This document shows positions 17,119 through 27,225 of a stretch of DNA of 64,000 nucleotides, piece by piece. The position numbers and the translations under genes were made by a program. The DNA comes from Rhizobiaceae bacterium. GTDB lineage: Bacteria; Pseudomonadota; Alphaproteobacteria; Rhizobiales; Rhizobiaceae. Below the pieces are notes generated by a model. That model was not told the origin of the DNA, searched no databases, and worked only from the letters and a program-made list of their open reading frames with translations. The stretch covers positions 1,903,623 to 1,967,622 of the forward strand of contig JAEPNK010000001.1 in the NCBI GenBank assembly GCA_017643495.1, written 5' to 3'. The stretch's first letter is position 1, and every line of letters begins with the position of its first letter.

Positions 17119-18195
17119 TTATGATGTTTGCTGTCTGTTTCCCATAAACAGTTCGCCAATAAATCCGCTGAGGCTTGGTTTTTCAATGGCAGCAAATGGC
17201 ATCGGCCGGCACAGGTCGATGGCTGCAAGACCGATACGTGTGGCCATGATTCCGTTTACAGTGCCTTCGCCGAGTTTTGCAGACAGCCGCCCGGCGAGTC
17301 CTTTGCCGATGAATTGCTGAAGAACGGTATCTGAAACCGCAAGGCCTCCCGTAATGGCCAGATGCGTTGCAACCATACGAACAAGTTTTATGGCACCTGC
17401 GAGAGCGGGTTTCCCGCCGTACAGGGCCATTACCTTGCGAAGCATCTGCAATACCTGGAAGCCCACAAAAAGAATGTCGAGAACCGGCGAAGGATTTAAG
17501 GCTGTAATCAGGGATATCCGTTTTGCGCTAGATTCAATAATCCGTTTCGCTTCGCTATCCAGAGGCCGCATCAATAATCGTTCTGCCAAGTGCAACCTGT
17601 CAGGGTCACTCAGTACTTCCGCATCATATTCCTTCAGGGCATCAAGATGCCATTTCATGTCGTCCCTGGCTGAATAGAGAGACACAACAGATTTTATGAT
17701 CGGTTTTGCCTCTTTTGCTCCTAGCAAGCCCTGCTCTGTTTCGTGTCTTAATGCCGAGAGCTTTCTTAGTCTGGCGACAGAAATGATTTCACGCAAAATC
17801 AGGGCAAGAAGGGCAACGCCTGCAACCACGACAAGAGCCGTTGCAAGCCAACCCAGTCCCGAATTGACTGTAAAAAAATCTTCGATTGTTGTTTTGAGCC
17901 AGAAACCGGCAACAAGCGAGAAAAGCGTGATCAGCGATGCAACGAGAATACTGGCCCACCGTATGCGACCGGTGCTGCTTGGCAGATGGTTTGGTGGTGG
18001 CTGGTTGTCATCGTTGTCCATAAACGGTGACTGGTCGAACAGGTCTTCCTGATCCTCGGGAAAGGGGGGAGCAAGAGCTTTTGGCGAGCGGATAGTTCGC
18101 ACATCACCGGACTTCTTGGTGCTTGCCCCGGTTCCTGCTTTGCCCTTGCTTTCAGGTTTCTTGCTCATTCGAATGGCTGTGGGCTTGCGACTCAT
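17119..18195 (-). CDS. ycjF: YcjF-like DUF697 membrane protein
   Basis: 358 residues, TIGR01620/YcjF family, function unknown. Layout: polar, basic N-terminus (1-75), two membrane segments ('WASILVASLITLFSLVAGFW' region and 'WLATALVVVAGVALLALIL' region, about 75-135), and a C-terminal DUF697 domain with further hydrophobic helices ('RMVATHLAITGGLAVSDTVL'). Its ATG overlaps the stop of ycjX by 4 bp, and the pair is widely conserved, so the two proteins probably act together, plausibly at the inner membrane. In E. coli the pair belongs to the phage-shock/sigma-32 stress regulon; regulation here is not visible. Confidence 0.87.
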   Translation of the reverse strand: MSRKPTAIRMSKKPESKGKAGTGASTKKSGDVRTIRSPKALAPPFPEDQEDLFDQSPFMDNDDNQPPPNHLPSSTGRIRWASILVASLITLFSLVAGFWLKTTIEDFFTVNSGLGWLATALVVVAGVALLALILREIISVARLRKLSALRHETEQGLLGAKEAKPIIKSVVSLYSARDDMKWHLDALKEYDAEVLSDPDRLHLAERLLMRPLDSEAKRIIESSAKRISLITALNPSPVLDILFVGFQVLQMLRKVMALYGGKPALAGAIKLVRMVATHLAITGGLAVSDTVLQQFIGKGLAGRLSAKLGEGTVNGIMATRIGLAAIDLCRPMPFAAIEKPSLSGFIGELFMGNRQQTS

Positions 18196-19655
18196 GACAG
18201 ACGGTCTCCCAACAGAAAGTTCAGTGTCTTGTCGAGACGGATATGCGGAAACACGGGACTGCGTATGCCTGAACGTTCATTTTTCAAAACTGGTGGCCGA
18301 AACCGCATGAAACCTGTTTCGAGATCTGCCGACAAATCTTCATTCCGTTCAAATGAGCGTTTCGGGTTCTCAGGAAGGTCTCCGGGGAAGAGTGCTATTT
18401 CTTCCTTGCCGTCATAACTGGTTCCATCAAGCTTCTCCCCTTTTTCTGGCGTACCGATGATAACCGGGAGATCCTCTCCATCCTCATTCACGATACTTTC
18501 TCTTGTTGCCCGTATTGCAGCAAGCGCAACAACATCAAATCCTGCACCCTTGGTTCCACTTCTTTCCATCGCATCCTCGACAAGATAGTTCAGTACAGCC
18601 TCTAGCCGGTCGTGACTGGTATGGTGCAGATGGTCAGCCTTTGTGGCCGCAAAAAGAATTCGGTCGATTTTCTTGCCGAGAAACGCATTCAAAAGGCTTG
18701 TTCGACCTGGCCGGAAACATGAGAGTATGTCGCTGAGCGCGTGTTTCAGATCTTTGACAGCTTCCGGCCCTGCATTTAGCGGAGCAAGCGCGTCGACCAG
18801 TACGATCTGCCTGTCAAGCCGGGAAAAATGGTTGATGAAGAAAGGTTTTACGACGCGGTTTACATAGGAGTTGTACCGGCGTTTCATCATAGAGTGGAGT
18901 GTGCCGTCTTCTCCGGATTCGCCCGGGGCTAGCGGGGAGAAGGTGATCAAGGGTGAGCCCTCCAGGTCACCTGGCATCAGAAAACGACCGGGCGGAACTG
19001 TTGAAAGCGCAAATTCGGATTCACGACTTTTGCGAAGATAGTCAGTAAACAGCCGTGCAGCTTCCTGAACCCGGGTTTCATCCTGCGGGGCATCTGCATC
19101 AAGCGTCTTCAGGTATTCCAGCCATTCCCTGGAGATTTTGTTGCGCGGTGGCTGCAGGGCTGCATTCAGCGTTTGTTCGGACCATTCTTCATAGGTCAGG
19201 TCAAGCAGTGGAAGATCGAGCAACCATTCACCCGGGTAGTCGATTATATCGATGTTGAGTTTGCCGTTTGATAGGTTGCGGGCCAAAAAACCTTCCGGCT
19301 CGAACTCCAGCGTGAGGCGAAGCTGGGAAATCCTGCTTGTTGAGTTTGGCCAGTTTCTGGCCTCGCCTGCGGTAAGCGTTTCAACATGTTTCTCATATGC
19401 AAACCGGGGGATCTCATCGTCAGGTTGGGGTTGTAAATAGGCGCGCTTGATACGCTTGGCTGAATAAGGTTCGAACATCGGGAGCTTGCCACCGTGTATG
19501 AGCGTATGAACCATTGATGTGATGAAAACGGTTTTCCCCGCCCTGGACAAACCTGTTACACCGAGACGGATTGTCGGACTGACCATGTCATGCGCATAAT
19601 CGGCAAGACCGGCCAACGCGATGTAGGCTTCATCAGTGAATGATGTAAACTTCAA
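18192..19655 (-). CDS. ycjX: YcjX family P-loop NTPase
   Basis: 487 residues. Seen: P-loop 'GVTGLSRAGKTVFITSMVH', 'IDIIDYPGEWLLDLPLLDL' as the Walker B/switch-like element, 'FFINHFSRLDRQIVLVDAL' and 'KKIDRILFAATKADHLHH', all marks of the YcjX family. It is a GTPase-like ATP/GTP-binding protein of unknown cellular task, always paired with YcjF. Upstream of its start, 19656-19756 contains no gene; the terminator of the neighbouring Cache protein lies at 19757-19787 and points the same way. Confidence 0.9.
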   Translation of the reverse strand: MKFTSFTDEAYIALAGLADYAHDMVSPTIRLGVTGLSRAGKTVFITSMVHTLIHGGKLPMFEPYSAKRIKRAYLQPQPDDEIPRFAYEKHVETLTAGEARNWPNSTSRISQLRLTLEFEPEGFLARNLSNGKLNIDIIDYPGEWLLDLPLLDLTYEEWSEQTLNAALQPPRNKISREWLEYLKTLDADAPQDETRVQEAARLFTDYLRKSRESEFALSTVPPGRFLMPGDLEGSPLITFSPLAPGESGEDGTLHSMMKRRYNSYVNRVVKPFFINHFSRLDRQIVLVDALAPLNAGPEAVKDLKHALSDILSCFRPGRTSLLNAFLGKKIDRILFAATKADHLHHTSHDRLEAVLNYLVEDAMERSGTKGAGFDVVALAAIRATRESIVNEDGEDLPVIIGTPEKGEKLDGTSYDGKEEIALFPGDLPENPKRSFERNEDLSADLETGFMRFRPPVLKNERSGIRSPVFPHIRLDKTLNFLLGDRLS

Positions 19656-19756
19656 CTTTCTGCTCCAGAATAACGGTCGGTCAGGATATCCTGCCTAGGT
19701 CATGAAGCAAACAGAAACAAGCTGTAGCTGCGGTTAATGCATTGAGGGAAGGGCAA

Positions 19757-19787
19757 GAAAAAAGGCCTCCCAGCAGGAGAGGCCTTT
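19757..19787 (-). terminator. Intrinsic terminator of the secreted PDC/Cache protein
   Basis: Read on the minus strand: AAAGGCCTCTCC, loop TGCT, GGGAGGCCTT, then a run of T. Near-perfect stem and a six-T tail, 24 bp past the stop at 19812. A textbook rho-independent terminator that separates this gene from ycjX. Confidence 0.88.
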
Positions 19788-19811
19788 CAAAGCTTGAAAC
19801 GATTGGTGATG

Positions 19812-20396
19812 TCAGAGAGAGTCGACGTTGATGCCGAGAGTTATGGCTCCAATCACATCGCCTGAATCGGGATCGGTTATCGGAAGGCTCACCTGGGATT
19901 GCAGGGCACCACTGGAATCATCAACTTCAACGCCGTCGACAAAAATGGCGTCCGGTCCTACCAGGTAGGTTTTTTGCCACTTGTCTTCATCACCTTGCCA
20001 ATAGTCTGACGTCTCTGCACTTTGGCCGACATTAAGACCTTTGGAATCCATGATGAAAGCTTCGGAAATAAGCCCTGTAGAGGCTTCCTGTTTTTCCATT
20101 AGCAGTTTTGAAACATCACGGCTCAACAATTCATCGATCATTGGCTTGCTGTCTGCGCCGGCTTGCTCACGCCATTGATTGTCGAGTGCAACAATTTCCT
20201 CTTCGGAAAGTGACGCATGCTTTTCATTCTGAGCCTTGATTGCCGCGATTATCGTTGGATCGGAAAGCCAGTTTTTTACATCCAGTTCCACATATTCCTT
20301 GATCGGTGCAACATGTGGTTCTTCAGCCGCCACTGGCATGGCCACAGCCAGTGTTGAAGCAAGCAGGACTGAAGCTGTTATGATTTTTTTCCTCAC
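19812..20396 (-). CDS. Secreted PDC/Cache-like sensor domain protein
   Basis: 194 residues: signal peptide (MRKKIITASVLLASTLAVAMPVAA), then a helical stretch (about 30-105) and a Cache/PDC-like domain (about 105-194) with 'EAFIMDSKGLNVGQSAETSD', 'YWQGDEDKWQKTY' and 'ITDPDSGDVIGAITLGIN'. These are the strand patterns of extracellular ligand-binding domains of chemoreceptors and histidine kinases, yet no membrane anchor or signalling domain follows. It would be a free periplasmic protein. Divergent from a double-Cache chemoreceptor across 240 bp, which suggests a shared role in sensing; that link is inference. Monocistronic, ended by a strong terminator. Confidence 0.75.
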   Translation of the reverse strand: MRKKIITASVLLASTLAVAMPVAAEEPHVAPIKEYVELDVKNWLSDPTIIAAIKAQNEKHASLSEEEIVALDNQWREQAGADSKPMIDELLSRDVSKLLMEKQEASTGLISEAFIMDSKGLNVGQSAETSDYWQGDEDKWQKTYLVGPDAIFVDGVEVDDSSGALQSQVSLPITDPDSGDVIGAITLGINVDSL

Positions 20397-20636
20397 TATT
20401 TTTCTCCTCTGGGATAAAATCTGTTCCGGAACATAAATCCTGTTTCTTGCATCAGGCTTACTGTCGATAATGCAGGTTTGCGCAAGAATTCCTTGTTAGA
20501 AAGCCACAGTCGGGGGCAACGGTTTCTTAACCATATATCCCGCTAAACTGTCGTTCGGCACGATACCCGGATCTGGGTTGGCATGACGCCTTGATAATCG
20601 CCGACTGTATTTCCCAATCAGCTCACCAGGACGATC

Positions 20637-23045
20637 ATGCGACTTTCCAGGAAACTTCCACTCGCAGCAACTTTGCTGACTTTTATTTCCATAGCTCTCG
20701 CAAGCGGGGCTGCGCTTTATCTTGGCTCTGCCAGCATGTCGCAGCTTTCTTACGAAAAGTTGAGCGCGATTGCGGATGGCCGCCGAAGCCAGATCGAGAC
20801 GTATCTGGAGAACATACGCAAAGATCTCGATGCATCTGCCTCTCGCCGTGATGTGCAAAGCGCCGCTGCGGCTTTCGCCAAGGTTTATCTGACTGTAAAG
20901 GGGGATCCGGCACAAGAGTTGCAGGCCCGCTACATCGAGAACAATCCAAATCCTGTTGGCAGCAAGCATTTGCTCGATACGGCGGATGTTGATTCATACG
21001 ACAAGATCCACAAACGTTATCACCTCCGTTTCCGGGAAATCATGGAGGCGCAAGACTATCAGGATGTTTACCTTATCGGTCTCGATGGGAACGTGATTTA
21101 CACGGTTTCCAAACAGGCTGATTACGCAACAAATCTTGCTTCTGGCCAATGGAAAGGTACCGACCTTGCCAGTATGTACACGCAAATTCTGAACGCGGAA
21201 AATCCCGGAGACATAGTTTTCAAGGACTACGCAAAATACGCCCCGTCCCAAGGCGCAGCTTCATCTTTCCTCGGGCGCGCCATTCTGTTCAACGGCAAGC
21301 CGGTAGCCATTCTTGCTTTCCAGATGCCAAGTTCCGGCATAGAGGAAATCATGAGCAACAAGACGGGGCTTGGAAAGACCGGTGAATCGCTCTTGCTGAA
21401 CAAGAACGGCTACCTGATTACGGATACCAGCTTTGTTGATGGCGACAATTCTCTCGAAACCTCGATTAGCAGTGGATTGCTTTCTTCTGTTAACGGGCGC
21501 CAGGTTGAAACAGGCACACTGTCTGGTTACCGGAACATGGAAAGTCTGGTTGCATTTGCATCGGTTGATTTTCTTGGAGCCGGTTGGGTAACTGCGAGCC
21601 TGGTTTCACTGGACGAGGCACATGCAGGTGCGGCCGCCATGCGGGAAAGCATTGTACTTGCTGCAATTGTACTTTCCCTTGTTGCCCTTGGCATCGCAGT
21701 GCTTTTCGCCCGAACCATTACCAAACCCATTGACCGGGTTGTCGACAGCATGTCGAAACTGGCAGACGGTGACACCGAATTCGAGATGTCGGATGCCGGG
21801 CGCACTGATGAAATCGGCAAGATGGTGTCGGCTGTCTCCGCTTTTCGTGATGCTGCCATTGAGAAAAGACAGCTTGAAGTAAGTACGGAAGAACAACGCC
21901 AGGCTGGTGAACAGGAGCGCGAAGAGCGTGAGCGAGAAAAAGAGGCGGCCAATGCAGTCGTCCACAGCACGATGGAACGTCTTGCAGTGGCATTGGACCA
22001 ATTGGCAGATGGTGACTTGACCGCGTTGATTGAAGAGCCGTTTGAGGGCGATCTTGATGCATTGAGGCATAACTTCAATGCTTCGCTTGAAAAGCTTCGA
22101 AATGCCATGCTCAGCATTTCCGAGAATACGCAGTCCATCAACAACAATGCTGCAGAAATGCGTGCCGCTGCTGATGACCTGTCTCACAGAACAGAGGAAC
22201 AAGCTGCCTCTTTGGAGGAATCTTCCTCTGCACTTGAAGAGATTACAGCAACAGTCAAGGAAACTGCGTCCCAGGCAAGGGATGTCGCGAACATGGCGCA
22301 GGATGCGCAAACGGATACGGATACATCCAGCAAGATTGTCGGCGACGCCGTAGAAGCCATGGCTGGCATTGAGAAGTCGTCAGGTGAGATCTCCAATATT
22401 GTGAATCTCATTGATGAAATTGCATTCCAGACAAACCTTCTGGCGTTGAATGCCGGCGTTGAAGCGGCTCGCGCAGGTGAGGCCGGTCAAGGGTTTGCAG
22501 TTGTTGCGCAGGAAGTTCGTGAACTTGCTCAACGCTCTGCAAATGCAGCCAAGGAAATCCAAGCGTTGATAAACGCTTCATCAGAGCAGGTGGCAAACGG
22601 TGTCGGGCTGGTACGCAAGACCGGTGAGTCGCTTGGCAAGATTTCCGAACATGTGACCAGTATCAATGGCCGCATCGCCTCAATAGCACAGGCAACCGGC
22701 GAACAATTGACAGGTGTCGAGGAAATCAGCACAGCAGTGAACCAGATGGACCAGGCAACCCAGCAAAATGCTGCAATGGTTGAGGAGTCGACCGCAGTAA
22801 CCCACAAGATGGCAGAAGAAGTCCGCGAACTGAACGCTCTGGTTGCGATGTTCAAGACGGGTGCTGCAATGGTTGCTAGCGAAGCTGATAGGAGTATTCC
22901 TGCTGAAGACACAAAGTCATCCGTGCCCAAGCCTGTTGTAAACACTGTGCCTGAGGCCAAGGTAGAAGCGCCCAGGAAAACACCTATGGTTAGCGGTAAC
23001 ACCGCACTGGCGCTTGATACTGATACGGACTGGGAAGAGTTCTGA
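20637..23045 (+). CDS. Methyl-accepting chemotaxis protein with double Cache domain
   Basis: 802-residue membrane chemoreceptor. Order: TM1 (about 8-30); periplasmic double-Cache domain (about 35-325) with '[15 protein letters not shown]' and '[17 protein letters not shown]'; TM2 (about 336-359); HAMP (about 360-410); a charged Glu/Arg helix (410-440); a second HAMP-like unit (about 445-495) with '[20 protein letters not shown]'; MCP signalling helices (about 500-760) with the tip '[20 protein letters not shown]' and '[17 protein letters not shown]'. The last five residues DWEEF follow a flexible linker and match the xWxxF tether that binds CheR/CheB. No che genes are in the window. Ligand unknown. 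Confidence 0.94.
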   Translation: MRLSRKLPLAATLLTFISIALASGAALYLGSASMSQLSYEKLSAIADGRRSQIETYLENIRKDLDASASRRDVQSAAAAFAKVYLTVKGDPAQELQARYIENNPNPVGSKHLLDTADVDSYDKIHKRYHLRFREIMEAQDYQDVYLIGLDGNVIYTVSKQADYATNLASGQWKGTDLASMYTQILNAENPGDIVFKDYAKYAPSQGAASSFLGRAILFNGKPVAILAFQMPSSGIEEIMSNKTGLGKTGESLLLNKNGYLITDTSFVDGDNSLETSISSGLLSSVNGRQVETGTLSGYRNMESLVAFASVDFLGAGWVTASLVSLDEAHAGAAAMRESIVLAAIVLSLVALGIAVLFARTITKPIDRVVDSMSKLADGDTEFEMSDAGRTDEIGKMVSAVSAFRDAAIEKRQLEVSTEEQRQAGEQEREEREREKEAANAVVHSTMERLAVALDQLADGDLTALIEEPFEGDLDALRHNFNASLEKLRNAMLSISENTQSINNNAAEMRAAADDLSHRTEEQAASLEESSSALEEITATVKETASQARDVANMAQDAQTDTDTSSKIVGDAVEAMAGIEKSSGEISNIVNLIDEIAFQTNLLALNAGVEAARAGEAGQGFAVVAQEVRELAQRSANAAKEIQALINASSEQVANGVGLVRKTGESLGKISEHVTSINGRIASIAQATGEQLTGVEEISTAVNQMDQATQQNAAMVEESTAVTHKMAEEVRELNALVAMFKTGAAMVASEADRSIPAEDTKSSVPKPVVNTVPEAKVEAPRKTPMVSGNTALALDTDTDWEEF

Positions 23046-23118
23046 TAACCCATTCGCAAAACAAACTGGTGAGTTGATGAGCCCGTTTGTTTCAAGCGTA
23101 TTCAAAGTTCGAGTAAAC

Positions 23119-23162
23119 AAAAAAATACCGCCGGGGAGAAAAGCCCTGGCGGTATTTTTTTG
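23119..23162. terminator. Bidirectional terminator
   Basis: AAAAATACCGCCGGG, 8-base loop, CCCTGGCGGTATTTTTTT: a long stem (one bulged T) with A-run on one side and T-run on the other. It lies between the chemoreceptor stop (23045) and the convergent coiled-coil gene stop (23166), so it can end both transcripts. Confidence 0.9.
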
Positions 23163-23165
23163 GAA

Positions 23166-24269
23166 CTAGTGACTTGAGATTTTTTTCTGGATTATCTCGC
23201 GGCATTCACAGAGTTTGCTGCGCAAACTGTCATTCTCGTCGCGCAGACGTTGTATTTCCTGCTCTTTGATGATGAGCTTGCTGGCGTGCATTTTTTTGTG
23301 CACCGTTGCTATTGTTTTGGATTTTTCAGCAACCTCACGGTAGGTCGCAGCTTCAGAACGGTATCTGAGCATTTCTTCTTTCAGGCAGGAAATTTCACCG
23401 TTCAGTTCTTGTAATTGCTGCTTTTGGAATTGGACTGTTTCATTTTGCTGAACTGCATCGTTTTCATGCTGTTTAATCACTTGGCGTAGCTTGCTGATTT
23501 CAGAAGCCTGTTCAACAATTGAGTTTTGAAATTTTGTCTCGCCGGATTTCGCTTTTTCAAGGTCCCTGGTTGCTTTTGACCTTTGCAGTTCTGCATCCCG
23601 GAAACGAGCTTCCATTTTCTGACCGAATTCCTTCAGCCGCAACCGTTCCATCTTGACGGCGCCCAGATCATCAGATTTGTCATCAACTTCTTTGTTGAGC
23701 AGGGCGTTCTTCTCTTTAAGCTCTCTGATTTCCGACTTGAGTTCTGCAATGGTATTGTCACGTTCGGAAATTTCAGAGTTCTTGCCGCCAAGTTCTCGTT
23801 TCAGGCTGTTTTCACGGACGGAAGATTCTATTTGTGATTTGGCAAACTCGTTATTGCTTTGTTTGAGAGCAGCAGTCAGTACATCAATTCTGTGATCAAC
23901 CGACTGATCCGCTTTTTCGGTGTTCAGTGAGGTGACTGAATCCTGCAAGGTTTCCAGTAGTTGCTTGATTTCGCTGTTACTGTTTTCCAGCCGTGCCTCA
24001 TAGTCATCCTCAACATGGTTGGCCGCTTGGTCATTGGCCGGCTCGGATGTGCCTGAAACTGACGTTTTTCGGGTGTATGGTATGAGAGTAGGAACCAATG
24101 AGCTTTTTGATGGCTGTGGTTCGACTGAATTGCTTTTGTCAGTGGAAAAATTGCTGGAGGCAAGCCTGGCACGAATCTCGTCACAATATTTGGCAATCTC
24201 GCTGGCCGCTACGTTGCTGTCTGTGGATTCGGAAGTGTCCGGTATAGCTGCAAGTTCACTCTTACCCAT
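23166..24269 (-). CDS. Coiled-coil protein of unknown function
   Basis: 367 residues, no domain I recognise. Residues 1-100 are polar and Ser/Thr/Asn-rich, probably disordered apart from a short helix ('ASEIAKYCDEIRARLAS'). Residues about 105-360 are almost continuous heptad-like helix rich in Glu, Lys, Gln and Leu ('IAELKSEIRELKEKNALLNK', 'IQRLRDENDSLRSKLCECRE'). No signal peptide or membrane segment, so cytoplasmic. A GGGGAG ribosome-binding site 7 bases before the ATG and its own side of a bidirectional terminator support a real gene. It faces the chemoreceptor and diverges from nadA. Possible structural, polar or cytoskeletal role is only a guess. Confidence 0.8.
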   Translation of the reverse strand: MGKSELAAIPDTSESTDSNVAASEIAKYCDEIRARLASSNFSTDKSNSVEPQPSKSSLVPTLIPYTRKTSVSGTSEPANDQAANHVEDDYEARLENSNSEIKQLLETLQDSVTSLNTEKADQSVDHRIDVLTAALKQSNNEFAKSQIESSVRENSLKRELGGKNSEISERDNTIAELKSEIRELKEKNALLNKEVDDKSDDLGAVKMERLRLKEFGQKMEARFRDAELQRSKATRDLEKAKSGETKFQNSIVEQASEISKLRQVIKQHENDAVQQNETVQFQKQQLQELNGEISCLKEEMLRYRSEAATYREVAEKSKTIATVHKKMHASKLIIKEQEIQRLRDENDSLRSKLCECREIIQKKISSH

Positions 24270-24470
24270 TGTTTCGCTCCCCGTGGCAAAGACAGAATTG
24301 CCGAAATTAACCTGCTGGTCATAAAGGTTAACAAAACCCTATTGCTGGTTTCTTGCGTGACGCTGTACGTTTTGGGTTAGTGTGCCGAGTGAAACAGAAA
24401 TTGAAAGCTTGTTGCTTGAATGTACTTGCAACAATTGCTAGATATTTATCAGCCGATCCCGGCATATTTT

Positions 24471-24502
24471 TTGAAACCTTTTATGCTCAAAATGAGTATA
24501 AA
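24471..24502 (+). promoter_or_regulatory. Palindromic operator/promoter upstream of nadA
   Basis: TTTATGCTC (24480-24488), AAAAT, GAGTATAAA (24494-24502): inverted repeat with 8 of 9 pairs, 32 bp before the nadA start. A -35-like TTGAAA (24471-24476) and a -10-like TATAAA (24497-24502, long 20-bp spacer) flank or overlap it. Likely target of the Nudix-related regulator encoded just downstream of nadC. Regulator assignment is inference from proximity. The remaining part of 24270-24470 shows no gene. Confidence 0.6.
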
Positions 24503-24533
24503 TAGTCAAGTGAAAGACACAGGAGACATTCCG

Positions 24534-25619
24534 ATGGATAGCGTTGTTCAGGGCAGGGCGTTGATGGGAGAAAAGGGTGCCGGACTGGCGGCCGAGCGTT
24601 TCGGTGTGGTCGATATGCCTGAACTTGAGTATACAGACGAGGTCGCCCGGGAAACGGCGCATTTGTATGAACGGGTTGCCCACCATATTCCGGAAATCGA
24701 GTGGCCGGTTCACGCGCCATATGTCCATGCTATCAACAAGCTGAAGAAAGAACGCAACGCCGTCATTCTGGCACATAATTACATGACGCCGGAGATATTC
24801 CACTGTGTAGCGGATGTTGCTGGAGACAGCTTGCAGCTGGCGATGGAGGCAAACAAGGTTGATGCCGACATCATTGTGCAGTGTGGCGTTCATTTCATGG
24901 CAGAGACTTCCAAGCTTCTCAGCCCTGAAAAAACAGTGCTTATCCCGGACATGAGAGCAGGCTGTTCCCTTGCTGAATCGATCACTGGTGCAGACATTCG
25001 GCTGTTGCGTGAGGCTCATCCAGGTGTGCCGGTGGTCACCTATGTAAACACATCGGCAGACGTGAAAGCGGAGAGCGATATCTGCTGTACTTCCTCGAAT
25101 GCGGTTCGTGTGGTGGAAAGCTTTGAAAGTGATACGGTTTTTCTGATACCGGATGAATATCTGGCTCAAAATGTTGCGAAGCAGACTTCAAAGAAAATCC
25201 TGACCTGGAAGGGACATTGCGAAGTACACGAACGTTTCACGGCAGACGAACTTCTTGCATACAAAGAAGCTGATCCTGCAATCCAGATCGTTGCTCACCC
25301 GGAGTGCCCGCCTGAAGTGGTAGAAGTATCTGATTTTTCCGGGTCCACATCCGGCATGATTGATTTTGCTGTCGGTCAGAAAGCGGGGTCCAAGGTTCTA
25401 CTGGTTACGGAATGTTCCATGGCTTCGAATATCGAGAAGGAAGCGAAGGGCGTTGAATTCATAAAGCCATGCAATCTTTGTCCGCATATGAAACGGATAA
25501 CTTTGCCGAAAATCCTCGACAGCCTGGTTTACATGCGGCAGGAAGTGGATGTGGATCCTGTTGTTGCTGAAAAGGCAAGACAGGCAGTGGAACGAATGGT
25601 CAATCTCAAGACCAATTGA
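24534..25619 (+). CDS. nadA: Quinolinate synthase
   Basis: Condenses iminoaspartate and dihydroxyacetone phosphate to quinolinate using a [4Fe-4S] cluster. 361 residues from the ATG at 24534, which has AGGAGA 7 bases upstream; an open frame extends to 24420 but contains the operator. Seen: '[15 protein letters not shown]', '[15 protein letters not shown]', cluster cysteines in '[16 protein letters not shown]', '[14 protein letters not shown]' and '[14 protein letters not shown]', and '[20 protein letters not shown]'. First gene of nadABC, the de novo NAD pathway from aspartate; nadB starts 14 bp after the stop. Confidence 0.96.
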   Translation: MDSVVQGRALMGEKGAGLAAERFGVVDMPELEYTDEVARETAHLYERVAHHIPEIEWPVHAPYVHAINKLKKERNAVILAHNYMTPEIFHCVADVAGDSLQLAMEANKVDADIIVQCGVHFMAETSKLLSPEKTVLIPDMRAGCSLAESITGADIRLLREAHPGVPVVTYVNTSADVKAESDICCTSSNAVRVVESFESDTVFLIPDEYLAQNVAKQTSKKILTWKGHCEVHERFTADELLAYKEADPAIQIVAHPECPPEVVEVSDFSGSTSGMIDFAVGQKAGSKVLLVTECSMASNIEKEAKGVEFIKPCNLCPHMKRITLPKILDSLVYMRQEVDVDPVVAEKARQAVERMVNLKTN

Positions 25620-25632
25620 AACAGAGTTCTTC

Positions 25633-27225
25633 ATGGCTGATCAGGATGACTTGTTTTCCGGCTCCGGCACCCCGTTCTGCGATGACATTGTAATTGTCGG
25701 AGGGGGGCTTGCAGGACTTTTCTGTGCCTTGAAAATGGCGCCCAGGCCGGTGACTGTGCTCGCTGCCGCCCCAGTGGGAACTGGCGCTTCATCAGCTTGG
25801 GCCCAAGCCGGGATTGCGGCATCGATCACGCCGGGGGATACAGTCGAAAAGCATGTCCGGGATACGTTGCTGGCCGGAGCAGGCATTGTTGACGAGAAAA
25901 TAGCAATGCTCATGGCCGGGGAGGCTTCGGACAGGATACATGACCTCCTGGAATATGGCGTGCCGTTCAACCGTAACCTGGAAGGTGAGTTGGTGGCCTC
26001 AAGAGAAGCTGCCCATTCTGAAAGCCGGGTTATCGGGGTTCAGGGGGATCGTGCAGGCAAGGCCATAATGGAGGCTTTGGTTGCCGCCGTACTCAAGACT
26101 CCCTCAATACGCTTGATGGAGGAATATGTTGCCGAAGAGCTGGTACTTGAAAACGGCAAGGTAACCGGCTTGCTGGCGCGTGGGGAAAGGGGGAATTCAC
26201 CCCATCGAACCCAGCTTGATGCCAAGGCTGTCGTAATGGCGGCAGGTGGTCTCGGACATTTGTACGAGGTGACGACAAACCCTCCCGAGGCTCGTGGTGG
26301 CGGGATGGGGATGGCTGCACGGGCAGGTGCAGTAATTGCCGATCCTGAATTTGTCCAGTTCCATCCCACTGCCATCAATGTGGGCAAGGATCCCGCACCT
26401 TTGGCAACAGAAGCATTGCGGGGCGAAGGCTGCACTCTGGTCAATGATGCTGGCGAACGTTTCATGCTGGATGTCCACCCCATGGCGGAATTGGCTCCGC
26501 GTGATGTGGTCGCAAAGGCAATTTTTGAAGAAGTAACAGCCGGCCGGGGAGCCTGGCTTGATGCACGTAAGGCGGTGGGAGAGCATTTCAAAACAGAGTT
26601 TCCCACAGTGCATGAGTACTGCAGGGAGGCAGGTATTGACCCTGTAACCGAATTGATCCCGGTTATCCCGGCAGCCCATTACCATATGGGTGGAATTTAT
26701 ACTGATGCGGACGGGCAATCTTCCATTGATGGCCTGTTCGCTTGCGGTGAGGTGACTTCAACTGGTGCGCATGGTGCAAACCGTCTGGCATCAAACTCTT
26801 TGCTGGAGGCAGTTGTTTTCGCAGGCCGTATTGCTGAAACTATTTGTAAACATTGGCCTGACGGATCGACGAAAACGGTTATCGAGCGGCCGCCAGGCGA
26901 AAATGTACGAACAAAAGCTGAACCGCCCCTGCCAGAATTAAGGGCCATCATGTCCCGTCATGTTGGAGTCAGGCGCTCAGGCGAAGGATTGAAACAGGCA
27001 ATTCGGGAAATTGCCGAGATTGAAAAGCGAAACACTTCAGTCAGGTTTTCTAACAGTCTGGCTACTGCCAAGATGGTCGCGGTAGGCGCGTTGTTGCGGG
27101 AGGAAAGCCGCGGTGGTCATCAAAGGTCAGACTTTCCCGAAGAAAGAGATGATTTCCGAAAGCGCAGTTTTTTGACCCTGGCGCAGGTAGAAAGTGTTAT
27201 TTCCCAAGTGTTGGAAGAAGCGTGA
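25633..27225 (+). CDS. nadB: L-aspartate oxidase
   Basis: FAD enzyme oxidising aspartate to iminoaspartate for NadA. 530 residues from ATG 25633. Seen: dinucleotide fold '[16 protein letters not shown]', '[14 protein letters not shown]', '[15 protein letters not shown]', '[15 protein letters not shown]', and '[20 protein letters not shown]'. These separate it from succinate dehydrogenase flavoprotein, its closest relative. Its stop overlaps the nadC start (TGATG), so the two are translationally coupled. Confidence 0.96.
   Translation: MADQDDLFSGSGTPFCDDIVIVGGGLAGLFCALKMAPRPVTVLAAAPVGTGASSAWAQAGIAASITPGDTVEKHVRDTLLAGAGIVDEKIAMLMAGEASDRIHDLLEYGVPFNRNLEGELVASREAAHSESRVIGVQGDRAGKAIMEALVAAVLKTPSIRLMEEYVAEELVLENGKVTGLLARGERGNSPHRTQLDAKAVVMAAGGLGHLYEVTTNPPEARGGGMGMAARAGAVIADPEFVQFHPTAINVGKDPAPLATEALRGEGCTLVNDAGERFMLDVHPMAELAPRDVVAKAIFEEVTAGRGAWLDARKAVGEHFKTEFPTVHEYCREAGIDPVTELIPVIPAAHYHMGGIYTDADGQSSIDGLFACGEVTSTGAHGANRLASNSLLEAVVFAGRIAETICKHWPDGSTKTVIERPPGENVRTKAEPPLPELRAIMSRHVGVRRSGEGLKQAIREIAEIEKRNTSVRFSNSLATAKMVAVGALLREESRGGHQRSDFPEERDDFRKRSFLTLAQVESVISQVLEEA

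Noticed and set aside
21606-22310. 234-codon open frame antisense to the chemoreceptor
   Set aside because: Mirrors the repetitive codons of the signalling helices; not a gene.
24438-25169. 243-codon open frame antisense to nadA
   Set aside because: Covers the nadA operator and coding region; composition not protein-like.
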